DNA from: Excoecaria cochinchinensis
Taxonomy: Eukaryota > Streptophyta > Magnoliopsida > Malpighiales > Euphorbiaceae
Reading direction: 5' to 3'
NCBI GenBank assembly: GCA_947683425.1
Contig: CANTUQ010000073.1
Coordinates: 9,692,001-9,756,000, forward strand
Length of the DNA: 64,000 nt
In this document: positions 20,501 to 30,956 of the stretch, piece by piece
Layout: each line of letters opens with the position of its first letter
Numbering within the stretch: the first letter of the stretch is position 1
Made by a program: the position numbers and the translations under genes
The notes under the pieces: generated by a model
Databases searched by the model: none
What the model saw: only the letters and a program-made list of their open reading frames with translations
What the model was told of the DNA's origin: nothing

Positions 20501-21532
20501 TACAAGAAGGTTAGTGGGAGCATAGTAGTATTTCTGGTCCTATATGTGGACGACATCCTTCTCATTGGGAATGACATTCCAACATTGCAAAAGGTTAAGC
20601 AATGGTTGGGGAAATGTTTCTCAATGAAAGACTTAGGTGAAGCTGAGACAATACTTGGCATTCGGATCTACAGAGATAGATCGAATCGGCTATTGGGACT
20701 AAGTCAAGAAAAGTACATAGACAAGGTACTAAAGCGTTTTAGTATGGGAGACTCAAAGAAAGGGTACATACCTTTGGCTTTGGGAGTTCCTTTAACTAAA
20801 GAACAGTGCCCTAAAACCAAAGAGGAAAGGGACAACATGAGTAGAATCCCATATGCATCTGCTATTGGATCTATCATGTACGCTATGTTATGTACTAGGT
20901 TGGATGTTGCTCATGCACTGAGTATAACCAGTAGGTTTCAGCAAGACCCTGGTGAAAAGCACTGGTCTGCTGTAAAAGGGATTCTTAAGTACCTACGAAG
21001 GACTAAGGATCACTTCTTGGTGTATGGTGGTCAGGAAGAGCTCGTCATACAAGGCTATGCCGATGCTGCTTTTCAAACCAGCACTCAGGACTCAAGATCG
21101 CAATCTGGATTCGTTTTTGTTTTAAACGGTGCTGCTGTCAGCTGGAGAAGCTCAAAGCAAGAGACCGTTGCCGACTCAACTACAGAATCTGAGTATATTG
21201 CAGCAAGTGAGGCTGCAAAAGAGGCTGTTTGGATTAGAAATTTCATTTCTGGATTAGGAGTGGTCCCAAGCATCCTAGATCCATTAGAAATTTTTTGTGA
21301 CAACAACGGGGCCATTGCACAGGCCAAGGAGCCCCGGTCACATCAGAAATCCAAACACATACTCAGGAGGTACCACCTGATCAGAGAAATCATTGATCGT
21401 GGGGACGTCAAGGTCAGCAAGATAGCAAGTGAAGACAATGTAGCAGATCCTTTGACGAAACAGTTGCGCCCAAATCTGCACGAAGCTCATTTGAGATCAT
21501 TCGGTCTTAGGGCTATGCCCAATTGGGACTAG
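17570..21532 (+). CDS. gag-pol: copia gag-pol polyprotein, intact
   Basis: 1,320 codons without a break. Gag forms residues 1-~255, with the copia gag start (LNGTNFIDWSRNLR). The zinc knuckle CFHCNKIGHWKKNC starts at residue 260 (C-x2-C-x4-H-x4-C). Protease: DTG at 308-310. GAG-pre-integrase: WHCRLGH from 444. Integrase: catalytic D506, D569 and E605, the last two 35 residues apart as in the D,D35E family. Reverse transcriptase: FKLKADKTYKGRLVAKGF, then YVDD at 992-995. RNase H: catalytic D near 1165 and the ESEY and DNNGAIA words; conserved ADPLTK end. All key residues seen are the functional ones. ATG 17,570 sits in AAAAATGGC, a good plant start context. The stop is 15 bases before the 3' LTR. 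No envelope-like extra ORF. Confidence 0.97.
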   Translation: MASSNNNFSLRSVLEKDKLNGTNFIDWSRNLRIVLKQEKKSYVLDAPLPQEPARNASAVQRETFETKKSDSNDVTCLMLATMVPDLQKQFMDQEAYAIMVHLKEMFQEQARHERFVTTKALISCKMAAGTPVSTHVLKMKGYLDTLEKLEVQVPKELATDLILGSLADDYDPFVMNYNMHAMNKSVTELHGMLKNAEENIRKTNPILMVQGGIKKGPAKGKGKGKAKPKNDLARFKSNGSAPQAQSKPKAQKPKESESTCFHCNKIGHWKKNCALFKEEQKKNGAKASSSGIFVVEINLSISTIWVLDTGCGSHICSNVQGLRNRRLLGKNEVDLRVGNGARVAAMEIGDYQLTLPSGLCLILKNCYYVPAMSRNIISVSLLDLDEFDFVIKNGNAHIRRQGISYGNAMLQNGLYILDLSNKESIYNINTKKVKSNELNPTYFWHCRLGHANEKRISRLHKTGVLGSFDLESYDTCEPCLHGKMTKSPFNKKGERTNGLLELIHTDVCGPLSTQARGGFSYFVTFTDDFSRYGYVYLMKHKSETFEKFKVFKNEVENQLGKSIKAIRSDRGGEYLSQEFDCHLKECGIISQLTPPGTPQWNGVSERRNRTLLDMVRSMMSQANLPVSFWGYALETAAFLLNRIPTKAVEKTPYKVWTGKEPNMSFLRIWGCESHVKKLTSDKLESKSTVCLFVGYPKETKGYYFYSQTENKVFVARKAVFLEKEFLLKKDSGSKVELGEIQTPQTPIQDELEMGSSSQPIVEQEPIAQVPRRSGRVRQEIERYGFLITDSDTIELVDREDPTTYREAIESPDSKNWLEAMKSEMQSMYDNQVWTLVDPPQGAKVIECKWLFKLKADKTYKGRLVAKGFRQTHGVDYDETFSPVVMLKSIRILLAIAAYHDYEIWQMDVKTAFLNGNLLEEVFMTQPEGFVNPKHPKKVCKLQKSIYGLKQASRSWNLRFDEAVKEFDFVKNEDEPCVYKKVSGSIVVFLVLYVDDILLIGNDIPTLQKVKQWLGKCFSMKDLGEAETILGIRIYRDRSNRLLGLSQEKYIDKVLKRFSMGDSKKGYIPLALGVPLTKEQCPKTKEERDNMSRIPYASAIGSIMYAMLCTRLDVAHALSITSRFQQDPGEKHWSAVKGILKYLRRTKDHFLVYGGQEELVIQGYADAAFQTSTQDSRSQSGFVFVLNGAAVSWRSSKQETVADSTTESEYIAASEAAKEAVWIRNFISGLGVVPSILDPLEIFCDNNGAIAQAKEPRSHQKSKHILRRYHLIREIIDRGDVKVSKIASEDNVADPLTKQLRPNLHEAHLRSFGLRAMPNWD

Positions 21533-21546
21533 TGCTAGTGGGAGAT
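21533..21546 (+). other. polypurine tract of copia element
   Basis: TGCTAGTGGGAGAT stands directly before the 3' LTR start at 21,547. A GTGGGAGAT core is the usual polypurine tract of plant copia elements, the primer for plus-strand DNA synthesis. Confidence 0.85.
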
Positions 21547-23450
21547 TGTTAGTGTAAGCCCTAGCCCCAATACATTGTAATAAAACACTTTAGTTAATAA
21601 ATGAGGCATTTGTTTTATCCATTGTATTCCTGTGCATGTCAATTGATAGAACTATCCAAGAATGTTGTTTCAGTTTAAGTTATCATGTGTGAGGCACATG
21701 GTTGTAAGACCTTGAAACAAATGAGACTTCATTCTAAATATCCCTAGTCAGTCATTGTTATGGGAATAACAAATGAATTAAGACTAGTATGCTCTCTCTG
21801 ATTAGTTGAGTTCTGTCTTACGGATCATAAGGACAAAAGTGTCAATCAGAGATCATAGATACATGTTTGTAACATGGTATTTGGATACGATCCACACATG
21901 AGAACACTACATGGTACAAGTCATAAGTGTTCCTCATATGCAAGTTTTGTATCGGAGTTCTTAGACCTAAAATCTCTATGAAACTCTTTATGAATTACTG
22001 TGTACTTTGACATACACCTAACGTGCTCGTAACTGAGTGACAAGTATGGGTATGCTTGGGTATGCATTGATTCATGTTAGAGAGCATGAGAGAAGTGAAG
22101 GGATTACCCCTCTCTATAAGAGAAAAAAATATCATCGGCCACTTGATCAGTGAACTGAGAAGTGTATGGCCATACCGAGATGTAATAATGTGCAATCATT
22201 ATTTATCTGAGAGTTCAGTGTCACTGGAATATCAAGAAAGGAATTAACTTACACATGAGGATGACTTGTTCCATGCCTTATGTTAATTCTGATATTTATG
22301 GGTAAGGGAATATATAAAATTGCATTAGGTCACTAAATGCCAATTGCATTTTCATTTAAATTGGAATGCTATAATATCTTGCTAGAGAATATATATAGCC
22401 TTTGAATTAATTTTTAATTCATTGCCAATATTAAATGGACCTATAGGATCGCACACAAAGCATTGGGCTTAAAATACTTGAATAAAGTATTGAGCATTAA
22501 TTTAGGCTTTTAATTTAAGTCAAATTAATGTATATGTAATGGGTATTTAATTGCTAATGGACCTTGGTCCATGAGAGAGGAAATTCGGCCCACATAGGTT
22601 TAATTTCAATTAATTAATTATGTTGTATTAATTAATTTAATTGAGTATTAAATCCTAAGATATTTAAGTCAAACTAAATCACTTAATAATGGGATGACCT
22701 AGCCGAAATTCCAAAGGATATATACCATGGGAATTTCAGCACATGTTAAATGGTAAGTGATTAGTTTGATTAATACATCTTAAGGTTTTATTTCAAATCA
22801 ATTTGAATTTTAAATTCAAAAGGGATTGAGCTAATATTTACTACTGATCTTTAGGAAGTGTTTAAGGTTGAATTAACTATCTCAAGGTAGGAAAATTCGG
22901 ATTAAAAGACTTGCCATAAGGAGGGGTATATATTAGATAAGAATAAAACCCTAAGGGAGAAGAAAAAAGAGTGGTGGCTAGGTTTTGCGTGAAACATCTC
23001 TCTCTCTCTCATTTTTTTTCTGCTTGGCCGAAATACACAAGGAGAAGGATTCTTCCTTGCTTGCTTGTGACTTTGAGCATTGATTATACATAGTAGAAGG
23101 ACAAGATCAAGTCTTGTGGCTTCAAACTAATTCCATTACACAATACATATTTAGTAAGCTAGCACTTTCGGTTTTGAGCCGTCTTTGCGAGTGTGTGTGT
23201 GAGAATAGAGAGGAGTGGCGAAAAAGGCTGTTCCTTGGCATTGGTGGTGAACATCTAAGGTGGACAAGATCATCTAAATTGCTGGTCATCATCAAATTCA
23301 ATTTGAAAGGCATCTAAAGTTGTAAGTTATTAAAACCCTAAAATTGCATGTTTCCGATTCTTGTCATGGAATTGTTTGGCATGTATGATCAAATTTTTTT
23401 TTGTTTTCCGCTGCGTGATCATCATACACATACCATGACATATTTCATCA
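21547..23450 (+). repeat. 3' LTR of the copia element
   Basis: 1,904 bases, the same length as the 5' LTR at 13,883-15,786. It ends TTTCATCA, followed by the TACAT target copy, after which the Tat RNase H reading resumes in phase. Confidence 0.96.
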
Positions 23451-23455
23451 TACAT

Positions 23456-24563
23456 CACCAAGAAAACCATTAAAGGAAGAGCTGTGGCTGAGTTCTTGGC
23501 TGAGCATCCTATTGAGGGAGACCAATTCGAATACAATTTCCCAAATGAAGATGTCATGGCCATAGCAGTACAAGGGTGGAAATTGTTCTTTGATGGGGCA
23601 GTAAATAGTAAAGGGGCAGGAGCAGGGATCATTCTTACGACCCCGGATGGTGAAAAGCTGCCATTAGCCAAAAAGTTAAGGTACAAGGCGACCAATAATG
23701 AAGCAGAATATGAAGCTTGCATCTTCGGATTGGAAGCATTGCTGGCTCTGGGGGCAAAGACCTCAAAAATCTTCGGAGATTCTTCATTAGTAATTCATCA
23801 GATCAGAGGGGAATGGTCAGTTAAGGAAGAGAGCCTGTTACCTTACGTGAAGCACTTGAGAATGTTGAGTAGCCAGTTCGAGACTTGCACTTTTCACTTC
23901 ACTCCCAGGGATGAAAATCAATTGGCTGATGCTCTAGCGACATTGGTGTCCATGTGGGATAATCCAACATGGGTCACTATGAAACTCGTGCTAATCTCTA
24001 GCTCGGAAAAGCCCTGCTTTGAAGCTGAGCAGGTGATGGATGTTGGGGCCACTGATGGAAACCCTTGGTACTACGACATTCAGAATTACTTGGAACGGTC
24101 GGTTTTTCCAGAGGAAGCCACTGAGAAAGACCAAAGGATGATTCGAAAGTTGTCCACTCAGTTCATCAGTGTAAGTGGCACTTTGTATAAGAGGCAAGCT
24201 GATGGTATCCAGTTAAGATGTTTGGCGGAAAAAGAAGCTGAAAAGGTTATGGAAGAGGTTCATGCTGGAGTCTGCGGAGCTCACATGAATGGCTTAGCCT
24301 TAGCGAAGAAGATCATGCGCCAAGGATTCTATTGGCTCACAATGGATACAGATTGTTCAAAATATGTGAAGCAATGCCAGTTATGCCAGCAATACACGAA
24401 TTTAAGGCATGTCCCAGTTTCAGAGCTACATAATTTGACATCTCCATGGCCATTTGCAGCTTGGGGAATAGATATCAGAGGCGAGATACGTCCTACAGCT
24501 TCTAATGGGCACAGGTTCATTATAGTTGCCATTGATTATTTCACTAAGTGGGGTCGAAGTTGA
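23456..24563 (+). pseudogene. pol: Tat pol, third part: RNase H tail, archaeal-type RNase H, integrase start
   Basis: Directly after the copia target copy the Tat frame continues through the RNase H tail (GRAVAEFLAEHP). Then comes a second RNase H of the archaeal type: WKLFFDGAVNSKGAGAG with D at 23,592, NNEAEYEA with the glutamate, IFGDSSLV with the second aspartate and DENQLADALA with the last. This duplicated RNase H is diagnostic of the Tat lineage. The integrase zinc-binding domain follows (HAGVCGAH and CQLCQQY, a H-H-C-C set) and the first catalytic D in WGIDIRG. A one-base gain in the G run at about 24,550-24,553 shifts the frame to a TGA at 24,561. Confidence 0.9.
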
Positions 24564-25311
24564 ATCTTTCAAGAAGATTAATGCCCGGGATATGGCTAAG
24601 TTCATCGAGCGGAATTTGATATGCAGATATGGCCTCCCACACCATATTGTATCTGATAATGGGCTACAGTTCTTAGCAGAAACTAAACAGATGCTTCAGA
24701 AGTACGGAATCCAGTGTCACAAGTCTTCTCCTTATCGTCCTCAAGCTAACGGTGCGGTTGAAGCTGCAAACAAGAATGTGAAAAGAATATTGGCCAAGAT
24801 GGTTCAGAGCTATAAAGATTAGGCGGAAAAGCTGCCTTTTGCACTTTGGGGTTATAGAACCACAGTCAGAACCTCTACGGGAGCAACACCATTTTCTCTG
24901 GTATACGGAACCGAAGCGGTTCTGCCGGTTAAAATTGAGCTGAAATCCTTAAGGGTAGTCATGGAAGCCGAGGTTCCAGAGACAGAATGGGCACAACAGC
25001 GATTGTTGCAGTTGAATTTGTTGGATGAAGATAGATTGAGAGCCTATTACCACAATCAGGTTTATCAGAAGAGACTAGCTCGGTCCTTTGGCAAGAAGGT
25101 ACGAAAGCACCCGTTGAAAGAAGGGGATTTGGTCTTTAAGATGATGAGGCCGAGAGTGCCGGACATACGAGGAAAATTCAGGCCAACCTGAGAAGGCCCG
25201 TTCATTTTGAAAAAGTTGCTAATAAAGGGAGCAGCAATCTTGGCAGACAGCGATGGGAATGAGTTTAAAGACCCGGTCAATGTCGATAGACTAAAAAGGT
25301 TCCATGGCTAA
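24554..25311 (+). pseudogene. pol: Tat pol, fourth part: integrase core and C-terminus with two stop codons
   Basis: After the shift the integrase continues: second catalytic D in IVSDNGLQF (about 24,655), catalytic E in GAVEAANK (about 24,757), then a TAG at 24,820, the conserved LWGYRTTVRTSTG and LVYGTEAVLPV words, and a TGA at 25,189 before EGPF, ending at TAA 25,309. Both stops stand where tryptophan (TGG) is expected, so each is a single G-to-A change, as expected from decay of methylated cytosine on the other strand. Confidence 0.88.
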
Positions 25312-27165
25312 AGACCAAAAAATGAAAAGAAGAGAATAAATGCCCCGCGGGTCGAAAACCGAAAAAAGGCGGCCTTGCTAAAATTGGGCGCCCTGTCAGG
25401 GTGAAAACCGAAAAAAGGCATCTTGGGCAAAAATTAAGGGCCAAGAGAGAATGTTCAATCGAGAAAACCCGAGAGGGCAGATTGATAACAGGAGTTTGAT
25501 GCTTACAAGATCTATTCCGAGGTTAGGTGTAGTCTTATGCTTTTGAATTATTGTTAAATAAGGATCATGTATGATGAAATCATATAGAAATGTACTCAAT
25601 TTTGCAATGAATAAAAGAATATAGTTGACATTGTTCTTTTAGTTCTGCTTTAAAAAGAAATATATCACTTATTCATCTAATGACTATTGTCTAATCATTC
25701 TGTCGGAATGTGCCTAAGCAGATAGGTGCTGTTCACTCTTAGCGGTGGTTCTGATAATAGCTTTCTCTTGTAGCTTAATAAAGAATAAAAATAAAAAAAA
25801 ATATAAAAAAAAAGATAAAAAAATCTTGAAAAAAAAAAGAGACCATTAGAGATGAAAACCGTAACTGGCTCTCTAAGCAAAAGTTAGGCCAAAGGACAGG
25901 GTGAAAACCTGGAGACAGGCAGTCTGCCTTACAAAAAAATATATAAAAATAAAAAGCCGCTGGTTTGGGTTGGGTCCATCCCAGGCAAAAGTTAGGCAAA
26001 GGGTTATGTGAAAATCCCTTAGGGGACGCATTTCCCGCAAAGAAAAGTTAGTGTGAAAATCCACAAGGGACGCACTACCTTTTAAAATAATGACGTTTGA
26101 TGCCTATAGTAATAAGGCGACATATGCTTCAGATGATCATTCTTCAATCAGATAATGCATGAGTCAGAGTCCTGGGCATGCGATCATTGACTGGGGGGCA
26201 AAGATGCACATTTGATGTCTCTCAGAAAATGTCTTGGGGTCAGAGTCCCCAAAGCCAAAGTGTCACTCTATCAGATTCTTGGAAGTGTAACGTAGCAGGC
26301 AAGCTATATCCTCGGCAGACCCTTAACCACCTAGGATAGGGTCAATCTATTTTTGCAAACATTTACATCTCATATCATACACACACGTTTTCTTGTATGT
26401 ATTTTTGTGCACATAATTTTGCAGGAAATATCTAAAAGAAGACAGTCACCATTCGAAGATGGAATCCTGCACTTTTTGTAGTCTTGTCAGCGACTCGGTG
26501 CAGTGCACTTTTGGTAGTCTGTAGCAGACTCGGTGCAGCTCAGAAGAGCAAGTTTCGCGTTTCGTAGTCTTGTCGGCGACTCGATGCATCATAATCAGAA
26601 GAAGGAACAGTGCACTTTTGGTAGCTTTGGAAGTGGCTCGGTGTAGTTCTTTCGTGCACTTTTGGTAGTCTTGGTAGTGACTCTGTGCATCTCTCTTGTG
26701 CGTTTTTAGTAGCCTTGTCAGTGGCTCGGCCCATCACCGTCTTAGGATGGAACCCTGCACGTTTAGTAGTCTTGTCAGCGACTCCGTGCAGTGCACTTTT
26801 AGTAGCCTTGTCAGCAGCTCGGTGCATCTCTTTTGTTTCGCGTTTCGTAGCCTTGTCAGTGGCTCGGCGCATCGCTATCTGCGGATAGCACCTGTGCAGC
26901 GCACTTTTAGTAGCCTTGTCAGCGGCTCGGTGCGATTTATCTTTCGCGTCTTGGTAGCGACTTGGCGCATCACCGTCTTAGGATGGTTCCTTAGCACTTT
27001 ATAGTCTTGTTAGTGACTCAGTGTAGCTCAAGAGGATGAATCACAGCACTGTTCTCGAGGGAGCAGCTGGAAGGAGGCAACCTCAGGTACGCGCTTCTTT
27101 CCTTTTCCTAAATTTTTGGCTCACCTAGGCATCCACACACTAGCCTCCCCAAAATTGGAGGCAAC
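25312..27165 (+). other. long 3' untranslated region of the Tat element
   Basis: About 1.85 kb between integrase stop and 3' LTR. The first part repeats short GGTGAAAACC / CGAAAAAAGGC words and matches the UTR of the minus-strand relative at 2,961-3,364. The middle is A-rich; 25,970-26,075 has two GTGAAAATCC..AGGGACGCA units. The last third is the hairpin repeat array (26,468-27,025). The polypurine tract CCCCAAAATTGGAGGCAAC lies at about 27,147-27,165. Unlike the fragment at 1-3,447 it has no recognisable antisense ORF. Confidence 0.75.
26468..27025 (+). repeat. array of twelve hairpin-forming repeats
   Basis: Units of about 35 bases share the core GTAGTCTTGTCAGCGACTCG, flanked by TGCAC on the left and GTGCA on the right. 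Each can fold: the outer arms TGCAC/GTGCA pair, and AGTC pairs with GACT around an 8-base loop. The arms change together: AGTC/GACT in units at 26468, 26504, 26556, 26655, 26756 and 26993, but AGCC/GGCT at about 26711, 26849 and 26912. The outer arm is CGCAC/GTGCG at 26,900-26,934 and GCG/CGC in the units near 26,840 and 26,946. Spacing between units is irregular (1 to about 75 bases). No protein role: frames through it are by-products. Confidence 0.85.
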
Positions 27166-28271
27166 TGTAGACACCGGGTCCCGAGTAGCCTTGATCAGGA
27201 TTACCCAATGATGAAATTAACTGTGCCGATTTATAGGCAAAAAGAATGAAAGTTGGAAGTGACGATTTACTTGTTGATTTATTGTTTTAAAATTAAATAA
27301 AAATATATTTCAAAAATATTTTTAAAGTATTTTAAAATTATTTTGTGATGAAAAAAGTGAGTTTTTAAATTATTATATTTTATAGGAATTTAAAAAAAAA
27401 AAAGAAAAAAAAAATTTTCCGCGCGAGTGTCGGGCTGCTGCAGCGCTGGGCGGCGCGCGCTGCCGGGGAGCCCGTCGCTCGCGCCTGGGCGAGGGCTGGC
27501 CGTCGGGCGCCCCGCGCCCCTGTTCGTCCGTTTTGCCTATTTTGGCCTTTTTTGCCATAACTTCTTCATTTTAAATGCTTTTTAACTCATTTTTTTGGCA
27601 AAATTTAATTCAAAAAGCCTTCTATCTTCCAACCCAATAAATTCATTGGTTTTTTGTAGTAATGAGAATTAAATTAATTTAATTTTTTAATTAAAAAATC
27701 TAAATTTGAAGGGGAATAAAAAGAGTTTTTTAGTGAGAATTGAAGAGGATTTTTTTTTAGAAAATATTTTTCTTTTTTTTTTCTTGTTTCAAGAACAAAT
27801 TCTCTCAATTTCTAAAGGAATTTCCAGCAATTTTTAAGGCAGAAAATAACAATTTTTGTTTTTAAGAATTTTCTTATTTTCAATTAACAATTTTTGCTTT
27901 AAGACAAATAAATAAATTATTTGTTCTTGAGTAAAAATTCACTTTCAATATTTTATTTTCTAATTTTATTCCAACAATACAAGACAAGTAATTGGATCTT
28001 ACCTTCTCTTCATCAAGATAAATTTTGAGGGTAAACATTCTTGGCTCAATTTCTTAGTTTAAGTTTAATTTGATTTTTTATTTATAATTAATTAGTTAAC
28101 ATGTAAATTCTTTTAGTCTTATTATTTTCTTCTTATTTCTTGTTTTTACTTTTTATTTGATTAGTTAACAATGTAAATTCTCTTAGAACTATTTTATTAT
28201 TCTTGTTCAATTGTTCATATTATTTTTATTTAATTGTTCATGTATTCATGTTGTTCATATTGTTCATCTTC

Positions 28272-28304
<33 letters not shown>

Positions 28305-29865
28305 GTTTGATTGTTCATATTCTTTGTCATTATTGTGTTATTATTATTATTGTAGTTATTACCATCATTAGTATTATTATTATTATTATCCTAATTCTTA
28401 TTTAATTTTATTATTATTATTATTATTATTATTTATTTGTTATGCATGCTGATTTTTATTATTACCTTTACTTTTTTATACATGTTGGATATTGTTGTTA
28501 TTATTTTATGTTTTTACACATGCTGAATTTTATGTTTGTATTTTCTATTCATGTTTTTTGCATGTTGAGTCTTATAATTATTATTTTATGTTTGCTTATG
28601 CATGTTGGCTTTTATCAATATTATTAATATGTTTTATGCATGCTGATTTTTATTATTTCTTTTGCTTTTTATGTATGATTGGATGATATTGATGTTATTT
28701 TGTGTTTTTATGCATGTTAAATTCTATCATCATTATTTTATGCTTTTTATGCATGTTAAATTTTATTAACACTATTTTATGTTTTTTTTAGTATGTTGAT
28801 TTTATTAATTTGTTAAATTGCATATTTTTATTATGTCATTTTAATTGGTTTGTCATATATGATGCAATTTTGATTGTCTTAATTTAATTGTTTTTCATGT
28901 TATATGTTTAATTCATTTTTTATACTAACTTCATTTTTATTTATTTTTTTTATTTTTCAATACTTATTTTTCATATGTGAGTTTTTGTCAAGTGGGAGCC
29001 CATGGAGATTTGAAGATCCACTTGGGAGTTGCTTATTATTTTTTGTTGCTTTTTATTATTTTAGATTAATTTATTATAATGTAATTTGTAATAAGTTTAT
29101 TTAATTTTATTTTTTTATGCACGTTAATTAAAAAATCACAAAAATATTTCTATTAAACTAAATTGGGTTTTATTTAATAAAAATGGGACCAATGTCCTAG
29201 ATTTTTCATCTAAAGTAAATTATCACTTTAAAATTGTTTTCTTAAATTATGCATGGGAGGATCAATGTTCTCATTTTTAATAAATATCCCGATTTATGTA
29301 TGATTTGCATTTTATTTACAAATGGGGGTTGTATTCCGCCCCTAGTTTTGTTGTAATTTATTTTGCTTTCATTTACTTTATTTATTGCTTTTATTATATG
29401 ATTGATACGTGTTTAATTAAATTGCATTAAAATTGAATGAGAAAAGGCATGAAATATTAAATTCAAAACTCGATTATAAACTTAACCAAGGTATGAATAA
29501 AGGGGGAGTCCCGAACCTTCTCTGCTCTTTGGGCTCAACAAGGCGAGAGACTCATTTCGATGGGATCTCCAAGACACCTCTTGTGTCCCGTAAAAAGGCT
29601 TTAACTTGCATAGTCCTAGGCTCCTTAGGGAGAGAGGTTTACCCTCCAAGACCCCTTTAGTTGGCCCAAAATGGACATAGCAGCGCCGTCTTAGGCTCAC
29701 TGAGGCGAGATGAACTTTCCCAATGTTTTATTGGGTGGCGACTCCATGAAATCTCCTTGTTGCCCAAAATAGACGCACTTGTAAATACCTTACAAGTTTT
29801 ATGAACCTCTCCTGATCGCCATAAAGCGGGCTTTCGGGGACCAACGGGGTTCGGCGCGCGTCACA
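27166..29865 (+). repeat. 3' LTR of the Tat element
   Basis: 2,700 bases, TGTAGACACC to GTCACA, followed by CTAAT. It keeps a strikingly GC-rich block at about 27,419-27,533 which is mostly lost in the 5' LTR. The TTA microsatellite is about 10 units (28,274-28,304). Substitutions against the 5' LTR are scattered, so this insertion is clearly older than the copia element. Confidence 0.93.
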
Positions 29866-30956
29866 CTAATCATCTATGAATGTGAAGACATCTTCTTCTA
29901 ATTGAGGGTACCCCACACTTGCATTTTTCTACATCTGACTAACTCAAAAATTAAAATAATGATCAACCTTTTCATTAAATTCTTTTTTTTATTTTTTATT
30001 TTTTTGATTGAGATACCCAAAACCACTATTTTCTTATAACAAATTTGACTCCATTAAGGGAAATTTAAACAGTATACTAGACAACACCCCAAAGTTTCAC
30101 AATTCTTCTCACACCCACACTATTTTAACAGTAAATACCCTTATTCAACTTTCAATGATATCCCACCCAATCCTAGAGTTGCCAATTCTTAGAAATGATA
30201 GGCAAAAGCATTTAGGTTAAATGGTAAAATAAGAATGTAACAAAGAAAAATGCATAGTACGCTTTTAGCATACCAAATCAGCTCAATGGGGCTAGCAATG
30301 GAAATTACGCATACAGGTAGGTAAAAAGTCATTTAAAATGGTTACCAAAGAAAAAAATGCCTAAATCATGTCCTAAACCTGCTTAAGTTGTTATAACGTT
30401 TCGAAGGGTGATGAGGAAGGTTCTGACTATCCTAAAATTCCTTCATTCAAAAACTTTCACAAACTGGATTTTTCCCAAGTTTTTCACAAGCAAGCCTATA
30501 GTGCACAAAAGATAAGAAATTATAAGATATATGACTAATTGAGATTAATTTGCTGCTAAAACTAACAGCTACTCTCTTGCTAGGATCAATTATTAAGATA
30601 ATTCATTCTCAAATTAAAGTTCAAAACATTCACAACAGGAATAACTAGAGGCAAACTATACTAAGATAGGAAAATTCAGACAACAACAATTGAGTACACA
30701 AATACTAAAACAAAAGAAAACATGCGAAATTCAATAATTAAAACATAAAATATGCAAATAAAATAAAATAAAATAAAACACAATAGCTGTTAGTTACATA
30801 TTAAGATGTTGGAGTTACTCCTCCCACCCCACACTTAATACCTTGCTGTCCTCAGCAAGTTAAATAATTACAAAACACAATTAAAATAAAAACAAAAGAT
30901 AGTATGTCTCACTGTTCAACTTTCTGGAGGTGGGAAATGCGCATCAAAGAGCGCAG
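29866..30956 (-). other. non-coding interior of the Athila/LARD-like element
   Basis: Resumes the DNA interrupted at 5,851. No coding frame supported. It carries the CCCCACACTT blocks typical of non-coding parts of these elements (about 29,911 and 30,830, and also about 5,230), each followed by a short sequence with CTC or CAGC words. AT-rich, otherwise featureless. Confidence 0.55.

Larger units (their letters stand above)
13883..23450 (+). mobile_element. complete Ty1/copia retrotransposon nested in the Tat element
   Basis: Runs from TGTTAGTG at 13,883 to TTTCATCA at 23,450 with target duplication TACAT at 13,878-13,882 and 23,451-23,455. Two LTRs of 1,904 bases, tRNA-Met primer site, one uninterrupted polyprotein in gag-PR-IN-RT-RH order (the copia order, integrase before RT), and a polypurine tract. 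I noticed one base difference between the LTRs (T at about 14,410 against C at about 22,074). Near-identity and an intact frame mean a very recent insertion. The lineage within copia is not assigned; the long LTR would fit the Tork/Angela/TAR group, which is a guess. Confidence 0.96.
5852..29865 (+). mobile_element. Tat-lineage Ty3/gypsy retrotransposon, full length, interrupted by copia
   Basis: The element runs from TG at 5852 to CA at 29865, with the 5-bp target duplication CTAAT at 5847-5851 and 29866-29870. Order: 5' LTR, primer site, long leader, gag, protease with G-patch, RT, RNase H, a second archaeal-type RNase H, integrase, long 3' UTR with hairpin repeats, polypurine tract, 3' LTR. 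The dual RNase H and the VDDGSS protease are Tat-lineage traits. Removing the 9,568-bp copia insertion and one copy of its 5-bp duplication leaves about 14.4 kb. Coding lesions: one-base loss before 12,859, one-base gain near 24,550, stops at 24,820 and 25,189. The element is inactive as it stands. Confidence 0.93.

Noticed and set aside
26540..27004. Repetitive ORFs (FSSLVS.. and ATDKATK.. repeats) in the hairpin array
   Set aside because: They follow from unit composition on both strands; the covariation of stem arms points to structure and not to protein.
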